Positions 26,159 through 37,640 of a DNA stretch of 64,000 bases are shown piece by piece (the stretch's first letter is position 1; each line of letters begins with the position of its first letter). The stretch is from Veillonella sp. VA139 (GTDB lineage Bacteria > Bacillota > Negativicutes > Veillonellales > Veillonellaceae), in the NCBI RefSeq assembly GCF_003992005.1, contig NZ_RQVL01000003.1, positions 62,001 through 126,000 on the forward strand, given 5' to 3'. Under the pieces are notes generated by a model. That model worked only from the letters and a program-made list of their open reading frames with translations. It searched no databases and was not told where the DNA came from. Position numbers and translations under genes: made by a program.

Positions 26159-26947
26159 ATGAAGCGTAATTGGTTAATGGGTTTAGTTATGGCAGGTATG
26201 TTAGTATTAGCTGGCTGCGGTGGACAAGGCACTACATCGTCTACAGCACCATCTACCACAGAAACGATTACCGTATCTGCAGCAGCTAGTATGCAAGGAG
26301 CTATGGAAGAATTAAAAGCAGACTATGTGAAAAAACACAATTTAAAACCTGAACAAATCAATGTTGTGTATGCAGGATCTGGCACATTGCGCCAACAAAT
26401 CGAAGAAGGTGCGCCGTCTAGCATTTTCATTTCTGCGAACAAAAAGAACATGGACCAATTGAATGAAAAAGGTTTAATGGATAATATTCGCCCATTCGTA
26501 GCAAACACATTGGTAATGATCGTACCAAAAGGTAAAGAGGCTGTGACATTAGACAATATTACAAATGCAAAACGCGTAGCTATCGGCACAGTAGAAACAG
26601 TACCAGCTGGTAAATATGCAAAAGAATCTTTAACAAAAGCTAATTTGTGGGATGCAGTAGAACCGAATATTGTATTTGCGAAAGACGTAAAAGCAGTCGG
26701 TGCGTATATTGCTGAAGGCGCAGCTGATGTAGGATTTGTATATAAAACGGATGCATTGGCATTGAAAGATAAAGTAGATATTTCTGCAACAGTAGATGCT
26801 AAATTACATGCACCAATTGAGTATCCCATCGGTGTGGTGAAAAAGAACCAAAATAAATTAACGGAAGATTTCTATGCGTTCCTAACAAGTAAAGAAGCTA
26901 GCGAAGTATTGGCTAAATGGGGCTTCGCTGAGCCTGCTAAAAAATGA
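26159..26947 (+). CDS. modA: Molybdate ABC transporter substrate-binding lipoprotein
   Basis: ModA captures molybdate (or tungstate) outside the inner membrane. The 262-residue protein has a lipoprotein signal with lipobox LAGC (about residues 17-20). A short Ser/Thr linker follows, and then the family start TVSAAASMQGAMEEL. Ligand-binding segments include YAGSGTLRQQI, GAPSSIFISAN and NTLVMIVPKG. The C-terminus YPIGVVKKNQN is characteristic. It overlaps modB by four bases. Molybdate import fits the two molybdenum hydroxylases encoded further along the window. Confidence 0.95.
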   Translation: MKRNWLMGLVMAGMLVLAGCGGQGTTSSTAPSTTETITVSAAASMQGAMEELKADYVKKHNLKPEQINVVYAGSGTLRQQIEEGAPSSIFISANKKNMDQLNEKGLMDNIRPFVANTLVMIVPKGKEAVTLDNITNAKRVAIGTVETVPAGKYAKESLTKANLWDAVEPNIVFAKDVKAVGAYIAEGAADVGFVYKTDALALKDKVDISATVDAKLHAPIEYPIGVVKKNQNKLTEDFYAFLTSKEASEVLAKWGFAEPAKK

Positions 26948-27603
26948 TAGCTTTACAGTTATCCATAGAAGTGGCATTCATCGCCTTATTGATCAATATG
27001 GTCATCGGTCTTAGCCTAAATTATGTGATGAAACACTATGCCTTTCCGGGGAAATCCTTGATCGATTCCTTCTTTACATTGCCCTTGGTATTACCGCCAG
27101 TGGTATTGGGTTTTGTGTTACTCATCATATTCTCCCCAGGTAATGCTTTTGGTGCCTGGTTAGAGGCACACGGAATTCGTGTAGTTTTCTCTAAGATAGG
27201 AGCTATTATCGCATCTGCAGTGGTGAGCTTTCCGTTATTTTATCAATCAGTGCGAACAGCCTTAGCTGCTATCGATCGAGATATGGAAGACGTAGCTCGC
27301 ACCTTGGGGGCTTCGGAATTTCGTGTATTTTGGACAATTTCACTGCCATTGGCATGGAAGGGAATCCTTAGCGGATCCATTCTATGTTTTGCCCGTGGCT
27401 TAGGTGAATTCGGTGCTACTATTTTGATCGCTGGAAATATTCCAGGTGTGACGAGAACTATGCCATTAGCCATTTATTCTCTCGTAGAATTTGGCGATTA
27501 TAACGGTGCATTTGAATTAGTGATTTATATTTGTATTTTAACATTGGGGCTTGTGTGGGCCATTCAAGGTCTAACCAAAGGTTCCCTCTTCTCAAATCGG
27601 TAA
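26944..27603 (+). CDS. modB: Molybdate ABC transporter permease
   Basis: This 219-residue inner-membrane permease has five or six hydrophobic helices. The family segment TLPLVLPPVVLGFVLL lies near residue 42. The cytoplasmic EAA loop, which contacts the ATPase, reads MEDVARTLGASEFRVF. GLGEFGATILIAGNIPG is typical of ModB. It is coupled to modA by an ATGA overlap. Confidence 0.95.
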   Translation: MIALQLSIEVAFIALLINMVIGLSLNYVMKHYAFPGKSLIDSFFTLPLVLPPVVLGFVLLIIFSPGNAFGAWLEAHGIRVVFSKIGAIIASAVVSFPLFYQSVRTALAAIDRDMEDVARTLGASEFRVFWTISLPLAWKGILSGSILCFARGLGEFGATILIAGNIPGVTRTMPLAIYSLVEFGDYNGAFELVIYICILTLGLVWAIQGLTKGSLFSNR

Positions 27604-27612
27604 GGAGGTACT

Positions 27613-28236
27613 ATGATTTCCTTTGATATCGTCATAGAACGAGGGGCTTTTGTTGTGAAAGCCCAAGGTACATTACAAGAAGGTATTACTACATTGATGG
27701 GCCCTTCTGGAAGTGGAAAATCTACATTTTTGAAAGCTTTGTGTGGATTGTTGACACCAAAAGAAGGTAGGATTACAGCCAATAATGAGGTATGGTTCGA
27801 AAAGGGAAGGGGCACACCTACCCAAGAACGACACATTGGCTATATGCCACAAGGCAATATTGTGTTTCCCCATATGACGGTAGAGGAGAATATTCGGTAT
27901 AGTAAACAAGGTTCTCCAGAGTTATTCGATCATATTGTGGAGCGTTTGCGATTGACACCACATCTTAAGAAGAAAGCCAAAGGCTTGTCTGGTGGGGAGC
28001 AACAACGGGTGGCATTAGGTCGGGCATTGTATTCTAAACCAGTGCTTCTCATATTGGATGAACCATTGACGGCGCTAGATGTGAATTTGCGTGCTCAGTT
28101 GCAACAAGATTTAGTAGCTATTATTTCTGAATGGGCTATCCCTTGCTTGTGGGTCACTCATAGTGAGGAAGAAGCGGCAGCAGTAGGCAATCATCGATTG
28201 TTGTGTCGTGATGGGATGATTGCAGAAGAGTTGTAA
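27613..28236 (+). CDS. modC: Molybdate ABC transporter ATPase, short form without TOBE domain
   Basis: This 207-residue ABC ATPase has Walker [10 protein letters not shown], the signature LSGGEQQRVALGRAL, Walker B LLILDEPLTALD and a switch histidine in VTHSEEEAAA. E. coli ModC is about 350 residues, with a C-terminal molybdate-binding TOBE/Mop domain. That part is missing, so substrate-dependent regulation by the ATPase is not expected. It follows modB by nine bases with AAGGAGG, and a terminator follows directly. Confidence 0.93.
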   Translation: MISFDIVIERGAFVVKAQGTLQEGITTLMGPSGSGKSTFLKALCGLLTPKEGRITANNEVWFEKGRGTPTQERHIGYMPQGNIVFPHMTVEENIRYSKQGSPELFDHIVERLRLTPHLKKKAKGLSGGEQQRVALGRALYSKPVLLILDEPLTALDVNLRAQLQQDLVAIISEWAIPCLWVTHSEEEAAAVGNHRLLCRDGMIAEEL

Positions 28237-28240
28237 GGAG

Positions 28241-28281
28241 ATAGAGGAATGTTGACATACTTAGGTCAGCGTTCCTCTATT
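28241..28281 (+). terminator. Rho-independent terminator of modABC
   Basis: AGAGGAA, TGAC against GTCA, TTCCTCT with small internal mismatches, followed by TATTTTT. Confidence 0.75.
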
Positions 28282-28302
28282 TTTGCTAAATTCGTTTATT
28301 TC

Positions 28303-28332
28303 TTTACAGTTGTTGCTCATATGAAGTATAAT
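28303..28332 (+). promoter_or_regulatory. Promoter of glmS
   Basis: TTTACA (28303-28308), 18-bp spacer, TATAAT (28327-28332). It lies about 90 bases upstream of the ribozyme core, so the ribozyme is in the 5' UTR. Confidence 0.6.
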
Positions 28333-28420
28333 ACTACTGACTATTTTTTGCATATCTAGGCATAGTCAAAAGAACTGTCGAAACACATGCAAAGGAGGAA
28401 CCAAATTCGTACAGGCGAAT

Positions 28421-28562
28421 AGCGCAAGCGCTGGAAAGAGACAGCTTTCACAGCGGACGAGGTAGAGGAGTATCGAAATTCAGCGGATGCCTCTCGGCTA
28501 GCTTCAGTCGTAGAAGTAGAGCAAAACACCGAGGTGACTGGGTGCACAAAAGCTACTTTCAG
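28421..28562 (+). ncRNA. glmS ribozyme (glucosamine-6-phosphate-activated, self-cleaving)
   Basis: The 5' UTR of glmS contains the conserved catalytic segments of the glmS ribozyme: AGCGCTGGAAAG at the cleavage side, GACGAGG, GGAGTATCGAA, and CAGCGGATGCCTCTCGGCT. A terminal P4-like stem follows (GAAGTAG with CTACTTTC). Cleavage should fall 5' of a G in the AGCGC motif; G28428 fits best, and G28422 is an alternative. In this class glucosamine-6-phosphate acts as a coenzyme in cleavage, and the cut mRNA is degraded, giving feedback control of glmS. Alignment to the family covariance model would fix the exact ends. Confidence 0.92.
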
Positions 28563-28599
28563 AAGCAATAGAAATGAATTAATCAAGGAGGTACATACC

Positions 28600-31427
<2,828 letters not shown>

Positions 31428-31431
31428 TAGT

Positions 31432-31475
31432 AAGATGTAATGAGATGCTCTCGTGGTATTTCATTACATCTTTTT
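31432..31475 (+). terminator. Rho-independent terminator after trpS
   Basis: Perfect 12-bp stem (31432-31443 with 31461-31472, AAGATGTAATGA arm) followed by T residues. Confidence 0.85.
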
Positions 31476-31537
31476 AGTAGGAGTCAGGATTATAGTATCC
31501 ATAGGTATGTACGGTGTTTAGGGGGATGAACTATAGT

Positions 31538-32038
31538 ATGAAAAAGATACTATTTTTGATAATGGTATTGGTAGGGTTGTTGAGTACTATCAGTGCCAAA
31601 GACTTTAATGACCCACGTTGGCAGACAGTATTTTCTGATGAGACTGAAACCTTAAAGCTTGATGTGAATACAGTTTCTTATGATGTAGAATTGGACATAG
31701 GCGAAGCTTGGATAGCTAAGATTAATATAGATCAACCCCGTCAGGAGGTTGTACATTATAAAGTGTACTTTGGGGGTGGGAGTGTACAAGTAGTAGACGC
31801 ATTGCTGTATACCCCTGATTCTAATGTGGTAGTGGGAAGAAGAAACTATGATTATTTCATGGTTACAAGGGAAAGTGAAATAGCTAAATCGGTTTGGAAT
31901 AGAGTAAAACAGTTAACAGATCGTGATACTAAAAAAGCTGTATATGATAAGAAAATGAAGGAAGAATATGAACAGGCACGTCAAGAAAGGAGGAACAGGC
32001 CGGTTCTAACGATTAGCCGTACGGTAGAATCGGAATGA
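31538..32038 (+). CDS. Small secreted protein of unknown function
   Basis: This 166-residue protein has an N-terminal signal peptide (KKILFLIMVLVGLLSTISAK, cleavage probably after SAK or SA). The mature part is mostly beta-type with an aromatic start (DFNDPRWQTVF). It ends in a charged helical tail (about 130-155) rich in Lys, Glu and Arg. The pattern resembles small surface or periplasmic proteins of this group, but I do not recognise a named domain. Two earlier in-frame ATGs exist; the chosen one starts the signal peptide and lies behind a G-rich site. Confidence 0.7.
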   Translation: MKKILFLIMVLVGLLSTISAKDFNDPRWQTVFSDETETLKLDVNTVSYDVELDIGEAWIAKINIDQPRQEVVHYKVYFGGGSVQVVDALLYTPDSNVVVGRRNYDYFMVTRESEIAKSVWNRVKQLTDRDTKKAVYDKKMKEEYEQARQERRNRPVLTISRTVESE

Positions 32039-32116
32039 AGTATTGTTGTGTAAATGCGTATGAACATGTGGGGAAATAGTAGTGACTATTTCCCAATCTG
32101 TATATTGGGAGAAGTT

Positions 32117-32617
32117 ATGAAACGTGAAGAATTAGAGAACATGTTTCCCTGTGGAACGATTCAAGAAGAGCTACATAATTCCGCTGTTATGGTATGGGGC
32201 TTTCAGCTTTTATATGCGGCCATTACAGTATGGGGCATTTATCGCAGTGTGCTTATTTATCGAGAGCTAGGCTCAGGGATGAATATGTGGTTCATTCTCC
32301 TCGTGATGGTTGCTGGATACGCTTTGCTTCGCATGTACCAACAAGATGATGTAGAAGTGTATATTGCCACAGAAGGAATTATTGTCAAACGAACCCCTAT
32401 TTTAGTAAAAGAACGAATTGAACGTTTCTTCGCATCAGATTTATATTTGACCTTTGTTCATTATCAAGGCATCATGGGATTCGGAGAGGATTGGAAAACC
32501 TTGTATGTGCAAACAGAAACAGGCGGTGTTTATATCGTGCCCATTAGCTTACAATTTCTGAGCCATCAAGATAAAATGAAAGTCTTAGAGGCACTGAATC
32601 GATATAAAAATACTTGA
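32117..32617 (+). CDS. Small membrane protein of unknown function with two membrane helices
   Basis: This 166-residue protein has two hydrophobic helices (about 28-48 and 57-72) and a C-terminal soluble domain. That domain is mainly beta (VEVYIATEGIIVKRTPILVKER), with an alternating pattern reminiscent of bacterial PH-like YcxB domains. This likeness is weak. A GGGAG site precedes the chosen ATG; the longer frame upstream has none. No functional clue comes from neighbours. Confidence 0.65.
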   Translation: MKREELENMFPCGTIQEELHNSAVMVWGFQLLYAAITVWGIYRSVLIYRELGSGMNMWFILLVMVAGYALLRMYQQDDVEVYIATEGIIVKRTPILVKERIERFFASDLYLTFVHYQGIMGFGEDWKTLYVQTETGGVYIVPISLQFLSHQDKMKVLEALNRYKNT

Positions 32618-32710
32618 ATAGGACTAGAAAACATGTTAACCTCTTATCAAGGAGTAATATCTGTTCGTTATCCGGCAGGGTCTATTTTCACATAAAGGAG
32701 GAAAATCTAT

Positions 32711-33004
32711 ATGTTTGGTGCTTTTCTGCTTCATGCTGTCTATGCAGTCTTAATGTATGCCTTTAGTTATAGAATCATGGTGATTCCCCATGCTATTGTA
32801 GTAGCACTTATGGGAATTTTTATGATTTTTGATAAAGGACTTATCATCGCACCTATTCTTTCGTTTATCTATTCGTTCTTTGCTATTGGCATAGCACTTG
32901 ACGATAATTTCGGTTGGGAAGATGGTACTGGAAATGAAATGATTTGGTGGTGGGTACTACTTTGTTCTATGCTGTCATTTGTTATCTTTGAGTATCTCTA
33001 CTAG
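32711..33004 (+). CDS. Small hydrophobic membrane protein
   Basis: This 97-residue protein has three hydrophobic stretches (about 4-40, 45-64 and 77-96) and a short acidic loop DDNFGWEDGTGNE. A very good ribosome binding site (AAAGGAGGAAAA) supports it as a real gene. It is not recognised. It lies downstream of two other small envelope-type genes. Confidence 0.65.
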   Translation: MFGAFLLHAVYAVLMYAFSYRIMVIPHAIVVALMGIFMIFDKGLIIAPILSFIYSFFAIGIALDDNFGWEDGTGNEMIWWWVLLCSMLSFVIFEYLY

Positions 33005-33109
33005 CTTATCATATTATATAGATATAATCTAAAGACCAACTTCGTAGAAAAATTAATGAAATAAGCAAAGCACATGCATTGATATAAACATATTGGTAAA
33101 TAGAAAATC

Positions 33110-33147
33110 AGCGATATGGTGAGTACATAACTTACTATATCGCTTTT
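33110..33147. terminator. Terminator-like hairpin
   Basis: AGCGATAT and GTGAGT pair with ACTTAC and ATATCGCT around a five-base loop, followed by TTTT. A-rich sequence on the other side makes it possibly bidirectional. The rest of 33005-33229 shows no coding signal. Confidence 0.7.
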
Positions 33148-33229
33148 GATTTGATAGTTAGTTGTTGGAGGGGCGTTGTCAGTATAAATTACTTTCAGAA
33201 GACATGATAAAATTTTTGCAATTTATCTC

Positions 33230-33280
33230 TTTACATCTTTAACTAACTAAAGTATAATGTAATCATGAATTAGAGATTAC
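33230..33280 (+). promoter_or_regulatory. Promoter of the amino-acid ABC operon with an inverted repeat at the start site
   Basis: TTTACA (33230-33235), 17-bp spacer, TATAAT (33253-33258). Immediately downstream GTAATC (33259-33264) and GATTAC (33275-33280) form an inverted repeat covering the likely transcription start, a usual operator position. Confidence 0.65.
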
Positions 33281-33305
33281 ATATCTATAGAGAGGAGAAA
33301 GTATT

Positions 33306-34127
33306 ATGAATTGGTTACAAAAATGTTCTAAAACGGTATTAGCAGCGGCGAGTGCATTGGTGATTGTTGGGTTAGTGGCAGGTTGTGGGGCGTCTACGAA
33401 GCAGGCGAACACTGAGGTGCCGAAAAAAATTGTCATCGGCTTAGATGATAACTTCCCTCCTATGGGATTTAAAGATGAAAAAGGTGAGCTAGTTGGCTTT
33501 GATATTGATTTAGCGAAGGAAGTGGCAAAGCGTATTGGTACTGAGGTGGAGTTCAAGTCCATCGACTGGGACAGCAAGGAAGCGGAGTTGAAATCTAAAC
33601 GTATTGACGTGTTGTGGAATGGTTTAACCATTACGAAGGAACGGGAACGTAACATCTTGTTCTCTAAACCATATCTTCGGGGGGATCAAATTATTGCTGT
33701 GAAATCTGATTCTGGTATTGCTGATAAAGCCCAACTTGATGGCAAACGTGTAGGCGTTCAATCAGGCTCTACTGGGTTGGAAGCGGTGAAAAATGATCCA
33801 CAATCTAAAAACTTTAAAGAAATTAAAGAATATGGCGATTATGTAAACGCTTTCATGGACCTTGAATTAGGCCGTATTGATGCGGTCGTGGTGGATGAAA
33901 TGGTAGGCCGTTATTTAATCGGCAAAAAAGGTAACAATGTATTCACTGTAGCTACAGGATCGTTCGCTAGTGAAAAAGTGGGTGTAGGTATGCGCAAGGA
34001 AGAGGAAGCATTGAAAGCAAAAGTTGACGCTGCGTTACAAGAAGTGATGAATGATGGTACGGCTGACAAATTGGCACAAAAATGGTTTGGTAGTACATCC
34101 ATCTTGACGAAAGAGGAGTATAAATAA
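33306..34127 (+). CDS. Polar amino-acid ABC transporter substrate-binding lipoprotein
   Basis: This 273-residue solute-binding protein has a lipoprotein signal with lipobox VAGC near residue 24. The type-3 SBP fold follows: IGLDDNFPPMGFKDEKGELVGFDIDLA, then WNGLTITKERERNILFSKPYL, and VGVQSGSTG. Such proteins bind glutamine, cystine, arginine or similar. The ligand is not determined. It is the first gene of an SBP-permease-ATPase operon. Confidence 0.93.
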   Translation: MNWLQKCSKTVLAAASALVIVGLVAGCGASTKQANTEVPKKIVIGLDDNFPPMGFKDEKGELVGFDIDLAKEVAKRIGTEVEFKSIDWDSKEAELKSKRIDVLWNGLTITKERERNILFSKPYLRGDQIIAVKSDSGIADKAQLDGKRVGVQSGSTGLEAVKNDPQSKNFKEIKEYGDYVNAFMDLELGRIDAVVVDEMVGRYLIGKKGNNVFTVATGSFASEKVGVGMRKEEEALKAKVDAALQEVMNDGTADKLAQKWFGSTSILTKEEYK

Positions 34128-34129
34128 AC

Positions 34130-34789
34130 ATGGATGTATTGGAGTATATTTTACAGATAGCCCCGGCCATTGCCGGCGGGTTCCAAGTGACCTTGTCCTT
34201 GTTCTTCATCGTCATCATCTTGTCAGTGCCAGGGGGATTGCTCTTGGCGCTGCTCCGATTGAGTACGAACCGTGTGGTGACGGCTGTCGTAGATGCTTAC
34301 GTGTACGTGATGCGTGGTACGCCGTTGATGCTACAAATTTTGCTCATCTATTACGGCTTGCCATTCATGATTGATGGCTTTGAACTTACAGATATGACGG
34401 CGGCAGTGTTGTCATTCGTGTTGAATTACATCGCCTACTTGTGTGAGATTTTCCGCAGTGGCATCCAATCCATTCCAAAAGGACAGTACGAAGGGGCGAA
34501 GGTATTGGGCTTTACCTATGTGCAGACGATGTACAAAATTATTTTGCCGCAGGTGATTAAGCGCGTGTTGCCACCATTGGCGAATGAAACGATTACACTA
34601 CTGAAAGATACATCCTTGGTGTATGTCTTAGCTATGAATGATATCTTGCGAATTACTCGTAGCATTGTACAAAGAGACTTTGACATTACAGCTTTCATCG
34701 TAGCTGGGGTATTCTACTTGGCTATGACATTTGTATTGACGAAACTGTATCAATATTTAGAACGCCGCATGGCAATTTACGAAGATTAG
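34130..34789 (+). CDS. Polar amino-acid ABC transporter permease
   Basis: This 219-residue protein has about five membrane helices typical of the HisM/GlnP family. Landmarks are GFQVTLSLF near the N-terminus, YVMRGTPLMLQILLIYYGLP, the EAA-type loop YEGAKVLGFTYVQTM, and LPPLANETITLLKDTSL. It follows the binding protein after two bases. Confidence 0.94.
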   Translation: MDVLEYILQIAPAIAGGFQVTLSLFFIVIILSVPGGLLLALLRLSTNRVVTAVVDAYVYVMRGTPLMLQILLIYYGLPFMIDGFELTDMTAAVLSFVLNYIAYLCEIFRSGIQSIPKGQYEGAKVLGFTYVQTMYKIILPQVIKRVLPPLANETITLLKDTSLVYVLAMNDILRITRSIVQRDFDITAFIVAGVFYLAMTFVLTKLYQYLERRMAIYED

Positions 34790-34798
34790 GAGGAAACC

Positions 34799-35566
34799 AT
34801 GGCTTTCATAGACATGTTACATATTGAAAAGAGCTTTGGCTCTGTGGCGGTCTTGCAAGACGTGTCACTATCCATGGAACGTGGCGAAGTGGTGTCCATC
34901 ATCGGTCCCTCTGGATCGGGTAAATCCACCTTTCTTCGTTGCTTGGGACAATTAGAAACCATACAAAAAGGGATGATCATCGTCGATGGAGCGACCTTGG
35001 TGGACACGCCGACGAACACAGGGGCAGCGGTCTATGTTGGGAAAGAAGAACAGCAACAAATCTTGCTGAAAATGGGGATGGTATTCCAATCTTTCAACCT
35101 ATTTCCACACATGACAGTGCTAGAAAACATCATGGTGGCACCGCGCATGGTGAAAGGGATGAAAGATGCAGATATTCTGCCCATCGCACAGTCCTTACTA
35201 GAAAAAGTAGGCCTTTGGGATAAACGAGATGTATACCCTAGTACCTTGTCAGGAGGACAAAAACAACGGGTCGCTATTGCTAGAGCATTAGCGATGAAAC
35301 CAGAAATTATGCTCTTCGACGAACCTACATCCGCTTTGGACCCAGAGTTCACCAGCGAAGTACTGCGGACCATCAAAGAACTAGCCGAAGAAGACATGAC
35401 TATGATCATCGTCACCCATGAAATGGCATTCGCCCGTGAAGTAGCAGACAGAGTCATCTTCATGGCAGACGGCAAAATCCAAGAAGAAGGAACACCAGAA
35501 AAAGTCTTCGAGAACCCACAAAACCCAAGAATACAAGCGTTCTTAAACTCCATGCTGCGAGTATAA
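34799..35566 (+). CDS. Polar amino-acid ABC transporter ATPase
   Basis: This 255-residue ATPase of the GlnQ/HisP type has Walker [11 protein letters not shown]-loop [19 protein letters not shown], signature [15 protein letters not shown] and Walker [15 protein letters not shown], then [15 protein letters not shown] segment of about 20 extra residues precedes the Q-loop ([13 protein letters not shown]), which is longer than in GlnQ. It is preceded by AGGAGG and ends the operon before a terminator. Confidence 0.95.
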   Translation: MAFIDMLHIEKSFGSVAVLQDVSLSMERGEVVSIIGPSGSGKSTFLRCLGQLETIQKGMIIVDGATLVDTPTNTGAAVYVGKEEQQQILLKMGMVFQSFNLFPHMTVLENIMVAPRMVKGMKDADILPIAQSLLEKVGLWDKRDVYPSTLSGGQKQRVAIARALAMKPEIMLFDEPTSALDPEFTSEVLRTIKELAEEDMTMIIVTHEMAFAREVADRVIFMADGKIQEEGTPEKVFENPQNPRIQAFLNSMLRV

Positions 35567-35593
35567 AAACAATATATCGAACTTAAATTACCG

Positions 35594-35655
35594 TACGGGG
35601 CACCGGCTACATACAATACTGTATGATATTTGTAGCGAGGTGCGCCGTATTTTTC
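35594..35655 (+). terminator. Rho-independent terminator after the ABC operon
   Basis: TACGG and GCACC pair with GGTGC and CCGTA. Inside them GCTACA pairs with TGTAGC, and a T run follows. Confidence 0.8.
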
Positions 35656-35879
35656 TGTATAACTATACTTTATGACCTATACGTATTTCTTCGGAGATAA
35701 GCACAATCTGTTCCCTTGAGGATACTCATACATAGAGGCATACATATAATTAGTAGAAGATATAGGAGCTATCAACAGGATGGACATCTGTCATATCATT
35801 TAACTTTATATGCATTGGCAAAGAGATAGCAAAAGGACACTCTCCTCCGTAAGGATTCCCCTCACATACTGATGATCAT

Positions 35880-36153
35880 ACACAATCGTATAGGCGGACC
35901 CAAAGTAGATGATTGCCTTTGACTAATGGAGGTATGAGCTCTGGAGAGATAAGTAAGTAGGCTAGTTTTGCTATATAAGATAAAGGTTGAGAAGAATGCG
36001 GTATGCTCCGCAGCAAACATTACGTAGTGCCGTTTGTGAGGAAGCATGCCGCATTCTGACTGAGAAGTAGAGGAAAACATACCCTACTTACTCAGGATAA
36101 AGTACCCTCAGTCAAAGGCACACATAAATTGCCAATCCGCCATGAGATTGTGT
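35880..36153. repeat. 274-bp nested palindrome, copy 4 of the hairpin family
   Basis: Five nested arm pairs share one centre: ACACAATC/GATTGTGT (35880-35887 with 36146-36153), GGCGGA/TCCGCC (35893-35898 with 36136-36141), GCCTTTGACT/AGTCAAAGGC (35915-35924 with 36110-36119), AGTAAGTAGG/CCTACTTACT (35952-35961 with 36083-36092), and the core (35994-36009 with 36040-36056, one bulge, one G-U). The core loop contains GCAAAC and CGTTTGTG; its reverse complement resembles the loops of the other copies. The rightmost arm ends on the -10 box of the next gene. No coding sequence is seen in 35567-36197. Confidence 0.85.
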
Positions 36154-36158
36154 ATAAT
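36129..36158 (+). promoter_or_regulatory. Promoter of the rph-rdgB fusion gene
   Basis: TTGCCA (36129-36134), 18-bp spacer, TATAAT (36153-36158). The spacer contains the outer arms of the palindrome, so folding of the palindrome would change promoter access. Confidence 0.55.
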
Positions 36159-36197
36159 AGGAGGTATATATTATCCGATTTTAGAGGGAAATGAGGA

Positions 36198-37541
36198 ATG
36201 ACGATGCGAATTGATGGTCGTGGTGTAAAAGAAATACGCCCTGTGAAAATTACTAGGCATTACACTGCCTATGCAGAGGGATCTGTACTAATTGAATGTG
36301 GCAATACAAAAGTCCTTTGTACGGCTAGCGTTGAGGATCGCGTTCCCCGCTTTTTGAAAGGCACTGGTACAGGCTGGGTGACAGCAGAGTACTCCTTGTT
36401 ACCACGAGCTACACACACTCGTGTACCTAGAGAGGCAGCCAAAGGTAAACAGACAGGTCGCACCGTGGAAATCCAACGTTTGATTGGTCGGGCCTTGCGA
36501 GCTGTTGTAGACTTAGAAGCTCTTGGGGAAGTATCGATTACGGTAGACTGCGATGTACTACAAGCTGATGGCGGTACTCGTACTGCCTCGATTACAGGTG
36601 CTTTTGTGGCTTTAGTAGATGCCATTTATTCTATGTACGATGGATATGGTAAGTTTCCTGTAACGGACTATTTAGCAGCTATTTCTATGGGAATCGGTGA
36701 AGATGGTCCTATGCTAGACTTGTGCTATGAAGAAGATAGTGCAGCCGTTGTGGATATGAATGTAGTTTGTACTGGAAAAGGTCAACTAGTAGAAGTGCAA
36801 GGAACAGGTGAACATGGGACTTTCACAAGAGATGAGTTGAATAGCCTATTAGATTTAGGTGAATCCGGCACACAACAACTAATGGCGGTACAACGTGAAG
36901 CATTAGGTGAAATTGGTCATATGGTGGGTCATGAAAATGCACCAAAAGCAGTAGTATTAGCTACACGGAATAAAGGAAAAATTCGTGAGTTTACTGCTGC
37001 CTTTGAAGAATTAGGCTTTGAAGTGCGCACAGTAGATGATATTGTAGATATTGATGAGCCAGAAGAAATTGGCACTACCTTTATGGAAAATGCAGAACTA
37101 AAGGCTTTATACTATGCAGAGGCTTGTGGTTTGCCTTGTGTAGCTGATGATTCTGGCTTAGAAGTAGATGCTTTAGGCGGTGCACCAGGTGTATATTCTG
37201 CGCGCTATGCAGGATTGCATCGCAGTGACGAAGATAATAATCGGCGTTTGGTAGCCGAACTGGTGGATGTTACTCCAAGTGATAGAACAGCACGTTATCA
37301 ATGTGCTCTTGTGTGGGCTACGCCGGATGGACAATGCATTCGAGCTACAGGCACTTGTGAAGGACTTATCCAGTTAAGCCCAATGGGAAAAGGTGGATTC
37401 GGTTACGATCCATACTTTTACATTCCAAAATTAAAAACGACGATGGCCAATATTTCTATGGAACAAAAGCAAGCTATTAGCCATCGAGGTAAGGCACTAC
37501 GAGCGTTGGTGGAGCAATTGCGACACACTATAATTAAGTAA
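36198..37541 (+). CDS. rph: Bifunctional RNase PH / XTP-dITP (non-canonical purine NTP) pyrophosphatase
   Basis: Two complete enzymes are fused in 447 residues. Residues 1 to about 245 are RNase PH, a phosphorolytic 3' exonuclease that trims tRNA ends ([16 protein letters not shown], then [28 protein letters not shown] and [18 protein letters not shown]). Residues about 250-447 are RdgB/HAM1 ([55 protein letters not shown]), which hydrolyses ITP and XTP to keep them out of DNA. The joint is short (NAPKAV). A start two codons later (MRIDGR) is equally plausible. It is transcribed from its own promoter after the palindrome. Confidence 0.94.
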   Translation: MTMRIDGRGVKEIRPVKITRHYTAYAEGSVLIECGNTKVLCTASVEDRVPRFLKGTGTGWVTAEYSLLPRATHTRVPREAAKGKQTGRTVEIQRLIGRALRAVVDLEALGEVSITVDCDVLQADGGTRTASITGAFVALVDAIYSMYDGYGKFPVTDYLAAISMGIGEDGPMLDLCYEEDSAAVVDMNVVCTGKGQLVEVQGTGEHGTFTRDELNSLLDLGESGTQQLMAVQREALGEIGHMVGHENAPKAVVLATRNKGKIREFTAAFEELGFEVRTVDDIVDIDEPEEIGTTFMENAELKALYYAEACGLPCVADDSGLEVDALGGAPGVYSARYAGLHRSDEDNNRRLVAELVDVTPSDRTARYQCALVWATPDGQCIRATGTCEGLIQLSPMGKGGFGYDPYFYIPKLKTTMANISMEQKQAISHRGKALRALVEQLRHTIIK

Positions 37542-37563
37542 TTAATAAAAAATGAAAAATTTT

Positions 37564-37604
37564 ATATCGAAAGTCTTGAATATATGGATGTAATTCGATA
37601 TAAT
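37564..37604 (+). promoter_or_regulatory. Promoter of speD flanked by an 8-bp inverted repeat
   Basis: TTGAAT (37576-37581), 17-bp spacer, TATAAT (37599-37604). Perfect inverted repeats ATATCGAA (37564-37571) and TTCGATAT (37594-37601) bracket the -35 and overlap the -10. This is a good operator geometry for a repressor. Confidence 0.65.
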
Positions 37605-37640
37605 AATGGTAGGTATTATAAGGAAGGCAGATATTAAGTT

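Noticed and set aside
28534-28599. N-terminal extension of GlmS
   Set aside because: It would place coding sequence in the 3' part of the ribozyme and would bury the N-terminal catalytic cysteine. A perfect ribosome binding site precedes the later ATG.
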